In this document: positions 1 to 6,097 of the stretch, piece after piece
How the letters are laid out: every line of letters starts with the position of its first letter
How positions within the stretch are numbered: the stretch's first letter is position 1
Source: Gemmatimonadota bacterium
GTDB taxonomy: Bacteria; Gemmatimonadota; Gemmatimonadetes; Gemmatimonadales; GWC2-71-9
Direction of reading: 5' to 3'
DNA: 10,211 nucleotides
Assembly (NCBI GenBank): GCA_003220855.1
Contig: QHTP01000079.1
Location: forward strand, 1-10,211
Program-made: the position numbers and the translations under genes
Notes under the pieces: generated by a model
The model's input: only the letters and a program-made list of their open reading frames with translations
Database searches by the model: none
What the model was told of the DNA's origin: nothing

Positions 1-138
1 CCCCGCGGGGGACAGGCCCAGCTCCGCGAGCGCCTGTGTGAGCCGGTAAGTTACAGAATGGGCGGTGCCGAGCAGTTGGAACACTAGGGATTGGGGGCGT
101 ATCTCTTGCGCAGGGGGGTGCACCTCGGTAGGGCTCAT
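1..138 (-). CDS. MarR-family transcriptional regulator, N-terminal fragment (runs off left edge)
   Basis: Reading leftwards from an ATG at 138-136, an open frame of 46 codons continues past base 1. The visible residues include LVFQLLGTAHSVTYRLTQAL followed by AELGLSPAG. This matches the dimerisation helix and the lead-in to the winged helix of MarR-type repressors, where a long first helix precedes a 'GLSPAQ/LTPAQ'-like turn. The DNA-binding wing itself lies outside the window, so the family call rests on the first helix only. A GGTGAG ribosome-binding site lies 4 nt before the ATG (positions 148-143 read on the minus strand). An in-frame GTG three codons upstream is an alternative start. The gene is divergent from the membrane protein at 310. 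MarR proteins often control a divergent neighbour, so that protein is a candidate target (inference). Confidence 0.62.
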   Translation of the reverse strand, partial: MSPTEVHPPAQEIRPQSLVFQLLGTAHSVTYRLTQALAELGLSPAG

Positions 139-142
139 GTGA

Positions 143-154
143 CTCACCAGTGAG
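143..154. promoter_or_regulatory. Inverted repeat CTCAC-CA-GTGAG over the ribosome-binding site of the leftward MarR gene
   Basis: A perfect 5-bp dyad with a 2-nt spacer lies four bases upstream of the MarR start codon and contains its GGTGAG ribosome-binding site. MarR repressors commonly bind short palindromes near their own start, so this is a candidate autoregulatory operator. It is short and could be chance. No second copy was seen in the window. Confidence 0.3.
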
Positions 155-234
155 GGTTCGGGAATCGATCGGGGGTGGGGCGCCCGCCCGGCTGAAACCC
201 CCGCTGTGCGCTTAACCAGCACCGCCTGGCACCG

Positions 235-245
235 GTTCCGGGAAC
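235..245. promoter_or_regulatory. Palindrome GTTCC-G-GGAAC in the divergent intergenic region
   Basis: The 171-bp gap between the divergent MarR gene and the membrane protein at 310 contains this perfect 11-bp palindrome, roughly 65 bases before the rightward start. It could be a regulator site or a GGAAC-type -35 element. The second half of the two-part module found at 784 and 1744 is absent here, so it is not a third copy. No convincing sigma70 promoter was found in the gap. Confidence 0.25.
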
Positions 246-309
246 TCCGCGCCGGGGCGGCGCCTTGGCGAAGGGGCGCTAACCACGCTGGAGAAAGGAT
301 CACCACGCC

Positions 310-744
310 GTGAAGCACAACTCGTTGTGGGAGGGCACCCGGCTCGGCCTGGTCGTCGCGACCACCATTTGGGTCTGGCTCGCGGGGGTCGACGCGATCG
401 TGGGCCAGCCGTTTCGAACGTTTACCGTGCTGGGCGGCATCGCCCAGTTCACGCTGCTGCACTACCTGCTCAACGTGGCCTATGGCGTGGCTATCGTGTG
501 GGCCCTGCACCGCGCGGCACGCGAGCCGAGTCTCGTGATGGGCGTCGCGTTCGGCTTTTTCATCCTGGAGTTCGGGTTCGCGATGCTGACCATCCTGCTG
601 TCGCACCTCGGCCTGGGCGAGCTGGCCTGGGTGCGGATTCTCGGCGGCAACCTGGTCGGCGCCGCCCTGGCCGCCGTCCTGCTGTTCCGAACCCATCCCG
701 TGGTGCGAGAGTTGCGACAGGCCCAAACCCAGGACGACGACTGA
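310..744 (+). CDS. Conserved four-helix integral membrane protein of unknown function
   Basis: The protein has 144 residues and starts at GTG 310, supported by a GAGAAAGGA ribosome-binding site at 291-299. Four hydrophobic segments are visible, at about residues 11-28, 45-66, 76-97 and 105-127. Short charged loops separate them and the tail is acidic and hydrophilic (QTQDDD). Conserved-looking patches are DAIVGQPFRTF in the first loop, HYLLNVAYG in helix 2 and GGNLVGA in helix 4. I recognise no enzyme or transporter motif. The style resembles small hypothetical membrane proteins of Gemmatimonadota (from memory). It is divergent from a MarR gene and lies 59 bp before the DUF1207 gene, which has its own upstream module, so it is probably a separate transcription unit. 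Confidence 0.8.
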   Translation: MKHNSLWEGTRLGLVVATTIWVWLAGVDAIVGQPFRTFTVLGGIAQFTLLHYLLNVAYGVAIVWALHRAAREPSLVMGVAFGFFILEFGFAMLTILLSHLGLGELAWVRILGGNLVGAALAAVLLFRTHPVVRELRQAQTQDDD

Positions 745-760
745 CCGTCGGGCGGGCGAG

Positions 761-796
761 CGGCGGGAACCTGCCGCCCTAGATAGTTCATTACTG
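761..796 (+). promoter_or_regulatory. Two-part upstream module, copy 1: putative ECF-type promoter and/or operator
   Basis: CGGCGGGAACCT (761-772) and ATAGTTCATTACTG (783-796) are separated by 10 nt and end 7 nt before the ATG at 804. Both parts recur with the same spacing before the efflux operon, exactly 960 bp downstream. GGAAC is the classic -35 core of ECF sigma factors, and the second block lies at a suitable distance for a -10 region. The second block also contains an AGT-N5-ACT dyad, as a repressor site might. If it is a -10, the transcript would have almost no leader. Confidence 0.5.
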
Positions 797-803
797 AAGC
801 ACC

Positions 804-1634
804 ATGCGCCTCGCCGCCGCCGCTCGCTGGTTGATCCTCGCGCTGCTCGCCGCCGCACCCGCGGCTGGTCAGACGCCGGGCACGGACGCTGCGGTGTTCC
901 GGCCGCTCCTGGCCGATCCCAAGGAGCCGCAGTTTTTTGCCGCCTACCTGTGGGAGCGCTCCCCCCGGCTCGCACCCCGCCTCGGCAGCGTGGGATTCGG
1001 CCAGACGATCGGGGTGGTGAGCGCGCGCACGTGGCAGGTGGCGATCGCCGCCGCCGTGTTCTCCCAGTTCAACCTCGCCCGGCCGACCGCCGACCTGATG
1101 AACACGGATTATCGAGTAGGCCTGCCTGTGACCTACCGGCACGCCGGCCTGACGACGCGCGTCCAACTGTACCACCAGAGCTCGCACCTGGGCGACGAGT
1201 ACATGGTTCACGCCCACGCCCAGCGGGTCGATCTGACGTTCGAAGCCGCGGAGCTGCTGGTGTCGCAACAGCTGGCCGCGTGGCGCGTGTACGGCGGCGG
1301 CGAGTACGTCTTCACCCGTTCGCCGGCCGACCTGAAGCCGGGTGTGCTGCACGGGGGCGTCGAGTATCGGGAGCCCGGGGTGCTGGTGCACCTCGGCCGG
1401 TTGGCGACGGGTCGCGTGGTGGCCGCGCTGGACGCGAAGTCGATCCAGGACCGGAGCTGGGACGTGGGGTGGAGTGCGATCACCGGCCTGGAGCTGGGCG
1501 ATCCGGTCGCCCGCGGGGGGGGCGCCTGGCGGTGGAGCCTGCTGCTGCGCGCCTACACCGGTCCGGCGCCCTACGGTGAATTCTTTCGCGATCGCGTGGC
1601 GTCGCTCGGCGTAGGCTTGGGGCTGGCCCTGTGA
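804..1634 (+). CDS. DUF1207 family outer-membrane beta-barrel protein
   Basis: The product has 276 residues. Residues 1-22 look like a signal peptide (hydrophobic core ending AAAGQ), so it is exported. Family signatures seen are FRPLLADPKEPQF at about 32-44, GFGQTIG at 64-70, FSQFNL with a following DLMNTDYRVGLPVTYR at 86-112, YHQSSHLGDEY at 123-133, and a C-terminal YGEFFRDR followed by a glycine-rich last strand. These match my recollection of DUF1207 (PF06727), proteins of about 300 residues with no assigned function. Alternating hydrophobic strands fit an outer-membrane barrel. The conserved His-Ser-Ser-His-Leu-Gly-Asp-Glu run could be catalytic or metal-binding (speculation). The gene shares its upstream module with the efflux operon that follows, but a 154-bp gap suggests separate transcripts. 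ATG 804 has no strong ribosome-binding site. Confidence 0.85.
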   Translation: MRLAAAARWLILALLAAAPAAGQTPGTDAAVFRPLLADPKEPQFFAAYLWERSPRLAPRLGSVGFGQTIGVVSARTWQVAIAAAVFSQFNLARPTADLMNTDYRVGLPVTYRHAGLTTRVQLYHQSSHLGDEYMVHAHAQRVDLTFEAAELLVSQQLAAWRVYGGGEYVFTRSPADLKPGVLHGGVEYREPGVLVHLGRLATGRVVAALDAKSIQDRSWDVGWSAITGLELGDPVARGGGAWRWSLLLRAYTGPAPYGEFFRDRVASLGVGLGLAL

Positions 1635-1708
1635 GCTCGCGGACCCCGACAGGAGCACCCTCCGCCAATCAGGTGGTGAGGCCCCACCCGAACGGGGGAG
1701 TCCAACCT

Positions 1709-1738
1709 CGCCGACTGACTCGGCGGGAACCTTCGCCG
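1709..1738 (+). other. Two overlapping, mutually exclusive hairpins before the efflux operon
   Basis: CGCCGA (1709-1714) can pair with TCGGCG (1720-1725) around a 5-nt loop. The same bases, as CGGCG (1721-1725), can instead pair with CGCCG (1734-1738) around a loop holding GGAACCTT. Neither stem is followed by a T-run, so neither is a standard terminator. The second stem overlaps the putative -35 element and may be only a by-product of GC-rich sequence. Confidence 0.25.
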
Positions 1739-1756
1739 GCGCATAGTTCATTACTG
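1721..1756 (+). promoter_or_regulatory. Two-part upstream module, copy 2: putative promoter/operator of the RND operon
   Basis: CGGCGGGAACCT (1721-1732) and ATAGTTCATTACTG (1743-1756) repeat copy 1 (761-796) with the same 10-nt spacer, whose bases differ. This copy lies 44 nt before the adaptor start at 1801, leaving room for a short leader. A GGAAC -35 for an ECF sigma factor with the second block as -10 is one reading. A regulator site over the AGT-N5-ACT dyad is another. Conservation of both blocks and of the spacing, but not of the spacer bases, supports function. Confidence 0.55.
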
Positions 1757-1800
1757 CACTACTGACCGGGCTGTCATCACCTTCACCGATGGGTGTCCGC

Positions 1801-2991
1801 ATGAAGCGCTTGATCAGACCTGCTACGTGGACTGCAGTGGTCGCGGCCGCACTCGTTCTCGTAGGAACAGCGGCGGCCCGCCGGCGCGTGCCTGCGGCAG
1901 CCGCGTCCCCGCCACCACCGGAAGTTTCGGTCCTCACCGTGGTCCCGGACACCGTCGCAGCCCGCTACGAGTACGTGGGGCAAGCGGCGGCGTCGCGCTC
2001 GGTCGAGGTGCGCTCGCAGGTCACCGGGGTGATCCTCGCGCGCCCCTATGCCGAGGGCACCGACGTCGCGAAGGGGACGTTGCTGTTCCGGATCGACCCG
2101 ACCACGTACGAGGCGGCCTACCGCAGTGCCCAAGCGCGGCTCGCCAACGCCGACCGCAACCTGGCGCGCCTCAAGTCGCTGCTCGCTCTGCGCGCGGTGG
2201 CCCAGAAGGACGTCGACGACGCGCAGCAGGCATTCGACCAGGCGCGGGCCGCGGCGGATGAAACCAGGAAAGACTATGAGGACACGTTCGTTCGCGCCGA
2301 GATCTCGGGGCGCGCCGGACGCGCGCAGCTGGAGCTGGGCGCCCGGGTGACCGGCTCGGCCGACCTGCTCACGACCGTCGAGCAGGTGGACCCCATCTAC
2401 GTGAACTTCAGCCCCTCCGACGAAGACATGCTCGCGTTGGGCAGGGACATCGCGGACGGCCGGCTGCTCCTGCCGCCCGGTCAGCACGCGCTCGCCGTGC
2501 AGGTCACGCTCGCGGACGGCAGCCTCTTCGCCGCGACCGGCCAGCTGAACTTCGCAGACCTGGCCGTCCAACCGGCGACCGGCACGCTGCAGCTGCGCGC
2601 GCAGCTCAGCAACCCCCATCACGTGCTGCTCCCCGGGCAGTTCGTGCGCGTGCGACTGCTCGGCCTCAAGCGGCCTCGTGCGATCCTCGTCCCGCAACGC
2701 GCGGTGCAGCAGGGCCTGAGCGGGTCCTTCGTATACGTCGTGAGCGACAGCGGCAGGGTCGCGGCGCGGGACGTCGTGGCCACCTCGTGGGACGGCGGAT
2801 CGTGGCTGATCGAGCAAGGCCTCCAGGCGGGCGACCGCGTGGTCGTGGACGGCGTGCAGAAGGTCACGCCGGGCCAGCCGGCCAAGCCGGTGGCATATAA
2901 TCCGGCGGCCGACAGCGCGGGGGCCGATGCTCGGGATGGCGCCTCGATCGCGCGCCCGGCCGCACCGCTCCGGATCCGGAGCCGGCCATGA
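1801..2991 (+). CDS. RND efflux pump periplasmic adaptor (membrane fusion protein, AcrA/MexA type)
   Basis: This is the periplasmic link between the inner-membrane RND permease and the outer-membrane channel. From ATG 1801 it has 396 residues. An N-terminal membrane/signal segment (about 5-26) has no lipobox Cys, so it is not a lipoprotein. Domains follow in the usual order: lipoyl half-motif VEVRSQVTGVI near 69-78 with a following FRIDP at about 96-100; an alpha-hairpin (about 105-160) rich in Ala, Arg and Gln; the second lipoyl half with EISGRAGRA near 167-175; a beta-barrel with LLTTVEQVDPIYVNF at about 189-203 and a following LPGQFVRVRL; and a membrane-proximal domain with LVPQRAVQQG and GLQAGDRVVVDG. 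All parts are present. ATG 1789 is an equally open alternative start; 1801 was preferred for a GGGTG five bases upstream. Its stop overlaps the permease start (ATGA), so the two are translationally coupled. Confidence 0.92.
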   Translation: MKRLIRPATWTAVVAAALVLVGTAAARRRVPAAAASPPPPEVSVLTVVPDTVAARYEYVGQAAASRSVEVRSQVTGVILARPYAEGTDVAKGTLLFRIDPTTYEAAYRSAQARLANADRNLARLKSLLALRAVAQKDVDDAQQAFDQARAAADETRKDYEDTFVRAEISGRAGRAQLELGARVTGSADLLTTVEQVDPIYVNFSPSDEDMLALGRDIADGRLLLPPGQHALAVQVTLADGSLFAATGQLNFADLAVQPATGTLQLRAQLSNPHHVLLPGQFVRVRLLGLKRPRAILVPQRAVQQGLSGSFVYVVSDSGRVAARDVVATSWDGGSWLIEQGLQAGDRVVVDGVQKVTPGQPAKPVAYNPAADSAGADARDGASIARPAAPLRIRSRP

Positions 2992-4650
2992 GCGACGCCC
3001 CGCAGATCCGCAATCTGTTCATCCGGCGGCCGGTTTTCTCGGCCGTCATCTCGATCGTGATCGTGCTGCTCGGGCTTTTCTCCCTCTCCCGGCTCGCCGT
3101 CGAGAGCTACCCGCCCCTCACCCCGCCCGAGATCCAAGTGCAGGCCGTCTACCCGGGTGCCACCGCGCAGGATGTGGCCGATGCGGTGGCCGCCCCGATC
3201 GAGCAGCAGCTGTCCGGCATGGAAGGCCTGCTGTACTTCAAGTCGGCGAACTCGAGCGACGGGGTCATGAACCTGTCGGTCTACTTCGACGTCTCGCGGA
3301 ATCCCGATCTGGCCGCTGTAGATGTGCAAAACCAGATCGCGCGCGCCCAGCCGCAGCTCCCCCAGGAGGTGGTGCGCAACGGCATCACGGTGCAGAAGCG
3401 CCAGACCGCCTTCCTGGTCGTGCTCGCGCTCTCCTCCGACGATCCGCGCTACAACACGGAGTACTTGAACAACTACGCCAAGATCTACATCGACGACGAG
3501 CTCAAACGGCTCCCCGGCGTCGGCGATGCGAGCACCTTCGGCCAACTCGACTTCTCCATGCTCTTGAGCCTCGATCCGGACCGCATGGCGCAGCTCGGCC
3601 TCACGGTGTCGGACGTCGCCGCGGCCGTCCAGGAGCAGAACACCACGAACCCCGCCGGCCGTATCGGACGAGAGCCGGCTCCGCCCGGCACCCAGCTCAC
3701 TATTCCCGTGATCACCAGCGGGCGACTGAAAGACGCGAGTGACTTCGAACGCATCATCGTCCGGGGGCGGCCCGACGGCTCGCTCGTGCGCGTCTCGGAC
3801 ATCGGTGAGGCGCGGCTCGGCTCGCGAAACTACGACCTGGCCGGCCGGTTCGACGGCAACCCGACGGCATTGACTCCGGTGTTCCTGCGTCCGGGCGCGA
3901 ATGCCCTCGAGGTCAAGCGCGCAGTGGTCGCCCGGATGACCGAGCTCGCCAAGAGCTTTCCGCCCGGCGTCCGCTGGTCGATCGCGTTCGACACGACGCC
4001 GTACGTCACCGCTTCGATCCACGAGGTGGTGAAGACCCTGTTCGAGGCGCTGCTGCTCGTCACGCTGGTGGTGTTCTTGTTCCTGCAGAGCTGGCGGGCG
4101 ACGCTGATCCCGCTGGTCGCCGTGCCCGTCTCGGTCATCGGCGCCTTCTTCGGCATGCAGGTGCTCGGCTTCTCGATCAACCTGCTCACGCTGTTCGGCC
4201 TGGTGCTCGCGATCGGCATCGTCGTGGACGACGCGATCGTCGTGATCGAAAACGTGGAGCGCATCATGGCCCAGGAGCGGGTGCCGCCCGCCGTCGCCGC
4301 CGACCGGGCGATGCACCAGGTGAGCCGGGCGCTGATCGCGATCGTGCTGGTGCTGTGCTCCGTGTTCGTCCCCGTGGCGTTCCTGGGGGGCATCACCGGC
4401 CTCATGTACAAGCAGTTCGCCATCACCATCGCGGTTTCGGTGGTGCTGTCGGGCATCGTGGCGCTCACCCTGACCCCGGCGCTGTGCGCCGTACTGCTGC
4501 GGCCGGTGCCGGAGGGAGCGCCGGCAGCGGGGGAGAGCGGCGTCGTGGCGCGAGCCTTCAACCGGTTCTTCGGTGGCTTCAATCGCGGGTTCCGCTCGGT
4601 GACCGAGCGCTACCTTGGCGCGGCCGGTCGCGTCATCGACCGCCCCCGGA

Positions 4651-4789
4651 CGTTCTTCGCCGCGAGACCCACGACGACGATCAGGCCGATCTGCACGTAC
4701 ACGTCGTTCGCCATCCCGCGCAGCCACACGCCGAGCAATGCCCCCAGCGTGCCGAACGGCACGCCGAGCAACACAGCGAACGGGATCGA
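4651..4789 (-). repeat. 139-bp perfect inverted repeat, arm A (misplaced copy)
   Basis: Comparing base by base, 4651-4789 is the exact reverse complement of 5611-5749 with no mismatch. Flanking bases diverge at once on both sides (4650 and 4790). Arm A is the foreign one: it interrupts the permease reading frame and is antisense to permease coding sequence. At its right edge GGATCGA fits both the copied sequence and the expected permease codons for Gly-Ser, so the junction may carry about 7 bp of microhomology. Confidence 0.95.
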
Positions 4790-4800
4790 ACGCGGCGATC

Positions 4801-6096
4801 ATGTTCGTCATGTTGAAGCCGTGGGAGGAGCGGACCACCCCGCGCGATCAGTTCCCCGCGGTGCTGGGCGCCGTCAACGGCTATCTCTTCCAGCTGAAGC
4901 AGACGCGCGGCTTCGCGTTCAACCTCCCCGAGATCATCGGCCTGGGCACGACCGCCGGCCTCGAGTTGAATCTCCAGGACCGGGGCGTGAACGACGTGAC
5001 GCGGTTCGCCGGGCTGGCGGGCGAATTCGCCGCCGACGCCAACGCGTTGCCCGAGCTGCGCGGCGTGTATCCCACGATCCGGGTGAACACACCGCAGCTG
5101 TTCGTACAGGTCGACCGCGAGAAGGCCAAGGCGCTCGGGATCTCGCTGTCGGAGCTGTTCCAGACGCTGCAGGCGTCTCTGTCGACGCTCTACATCAACG
5201 ACTTCAACCGCTACGGCAAGACGTACCGGGTGCAGGCCGAGGCGCAGGCGCGCTTCCGCCAGACGCCCGAAGACATCGGCCGGCTGTATGTGCGCGGGCC
5301 CAATCAACAAATGGTGCCCATCTCGGCCCTCACCCACACGGAATTCCGGGCGGGCCCGAGCGTCATCACGCGGTTCAACGGCTTCACGTCGGCGCTCTTG
5401 GTCGGGGCCCCGGCGCCCGGGAAGAGCTCCGGGGACATGCTCGCCGCCGTCGAGCGGCTCGCCCAGGACAAGTACGCCGGCCGAGGTGTCGGCTACGCCT
5501 TCAGCGGGCAGTCCTATCAGGAGCGCGCGTCGGGCGGGCAGGGCGGTCTGGTGTTCGCCCTCGGACTCGTCATGGTGTTCCTGGTGCTCGCCGCGCAATA
5601 CGAGAGCTGGTCGATCCCGTTCGCTGTGTTGCTCGGCGTGCCGTTCGGCACGCTGGGGGCATTGCTCGGCGTGTGGCTGCGCGGGATGGCGAACGACGTG
5701 TACGTGCAGATCGGCCTGATCGTCGTCGTGGGTCTCGCGGCGAAGAACGCGATTCTGATCGTCGAGTTCGCGAATGAGCTGCGCGCCCAGGGGCGGTCCA
5801 TTAAGGAGGCCGCCCTCGAGGCGGGGCGGGAGCGGTTGCGGCCGATCCTGATGACCTCGTTTGCGTTCATTCTCGGCGTCACGCCCCTGCTGACGTCCAG
5901 CGGCGCCGGCGCCGCGAGCCGTCACTCGATCGGCACGGGGGTCTTCTTCGGGATGCTCGTGGCGACCCTGGTCGGGGTGTTCTTCATCCCGCTGTTTTTC
6001 GCGTCGATCCGCAGCTTGAGCGAGCGAGGCCTGTTCCGCCGCACCGAGCCTTCGGGGATCCCTCAAGCCGTGCCCGTCGCGGTGGAGGGCGACTGA
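4801..6096 (+). CDS. RND permease, C-terminal half (frame-shifted fragment of the gene begun at 2988)
   Basis: From the first in-frame ATG (4801, no ribosome-binding site) this frame gives 431 residues of ordinary AcrB-like C-terminal half. It begins MFVMLKPWEERTTPRDQF and covers the rest of the second porter half, docking-domain segments (YRVQAEAQARFRQTPEDI) and TM8-TM12. Functional marks are the TM10 lysine in GLAAKNAILIVEFANE (codon 5743-5745; the AcrB K940 equivalent), GRERLRPILMTSFAFILG in TM11, and a terminal helix GVFFGMLVATLVGVFFIPLFF. No other frame disruption is seen. Homology begins slightly upstream, near 4788. It probably is not an independent gene: it has no start signal and the family never encodes this half alone. 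It ends 1 bp before the outer-membrane factor start, with GGAGG near 6084-6088 as that gene's ribosome-binding site. Confidence 0.85.
   Translation: MFVMLKPWEERTTPRDQFPAVLGAVNGYLFQLKQTRGFAFNLPEIIGLGTTAGLELNLQDRGVNDVTRFAGLAGEFAADANALPELRGVYPTIRVNTPQLFVQVDREKAKALGISLSELFQTLQASLSTLYINDFNRYGKTYRVQAEAQARFRQTPEDIGRLYVRGPNQQMVPISALTHTEFRAGPSVITRFNGFTSALLVGAPAPGKSSGDMLAAVERLAQDKYAGRGVGYAFSGQSYQERASGGQGGLVFALGLVMVFLVLAAQYESWSIPFAVLLGVPFGTLGALLGVWLRGMANDVYVQIGLIVVVGLAAKNAILIVEFANELRAQGRSIKEAALEAGRERLRPILMTSFAFILGVTPLLTSSGAGAASRHSIGTGVFFGMLVATLVGVFFIPLFFASIRSLSERGLFRRTEPSGIPQAVPVAVEGD
5611..5749 (+). repeat. 139-bp perfect inverted repeat, arm B (native copy inside RND TM9-TM10)
   Basis: This is the native copy. 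It reads in frame through the permease from SIPFAVLLGVPFG to the TM10 segment ending GLAAKNA. Its exact reverse complement is found at 4651-4789, 821 bp upstream. Confidence 0.95.
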
Positions 6097-6097
6097 C

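Larger units (their letters stand above)
2988..6096 (+). pseudogene. RND (HAE-1/AcrB type) efflux permease, interrupted by deletion, inverted duplication and frame change
   Basis: This is the proton-driven inner-membrane pump subunit. ATG 2988 overlaps the adaptor stop and has a GGAG ribosome-binding site 6 nt upstream. The first 554 residues are a normal N-terminal half: TM1 after NLFIRRPVFS, the porter domain with YPGATAQDVADAVAAPIEQQ, TM2-TM6, and the TM4 proton-relay pair D414/D415 in GIVVDDAIVVIENVE. Homology stops near 4650, after a Tyr-Leu and a following RVIDRPRTF-like stretch. Bases 4651-4789 are a perfect inverted copy of 5611-5749 and encode nothing RND-like. Homology resumes near 4788 (SNAAIMFVMLKPWEER) in a different frame and continues to 6096. 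By comparison with AcrB, about 85-90 residues (TM7 and the start of the second porter half) are missing. The initial frame stays open to 5777, so it would yield a chimeric 929-residue product. A functional pump is not expected from this sequence as given. Confidence 0.88.

Noticed and set aside
235..270. Third copy of the two-part promoter module before 310
   Set aside because: GGAAC is present at 241-245, but nothing like ATAGTTCATTACTG follows at the right distance.
1672..1700. Possible terminator after the DUF1207 gene (GGTGG/CCACC and CCCC/GGGG stems)
   Set aside because: Short stems with no following T-run; hairpins of this size are common by chance at this GC content.
480..1952. Long open frame on the minus strand (490 codons)
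   Set aside because: Spans two well-supported plus-strand genes and their promoter region; low-complexity Arg/Ala/Gly-rich product with no motif.
4615..4787. N-terminal extension of the permease C-terminal half
   Set aside because: This stretch is off-frame native sequence followed by the inverted copy; it gives an Arg/Ser-rich peptide with no RND similarity.
2619..4838. Long open frame on the minus strand (739 codons)
   Set aside because: Composition is Arg/His/Asp/Glu-rich with no domain, as expected opposite GC-rich coding sequence. It lies antisense to the adaptor and permease, which have clear homology.
4651..5749. Phase-variable invertible segment bounded by the 139-bp inverted repeats
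   Set aside because: Flipping the 821-bp interior would put the currently in-frame C-terminal half antisense and would not restore the missing permease segment. No recombinase gene is present.
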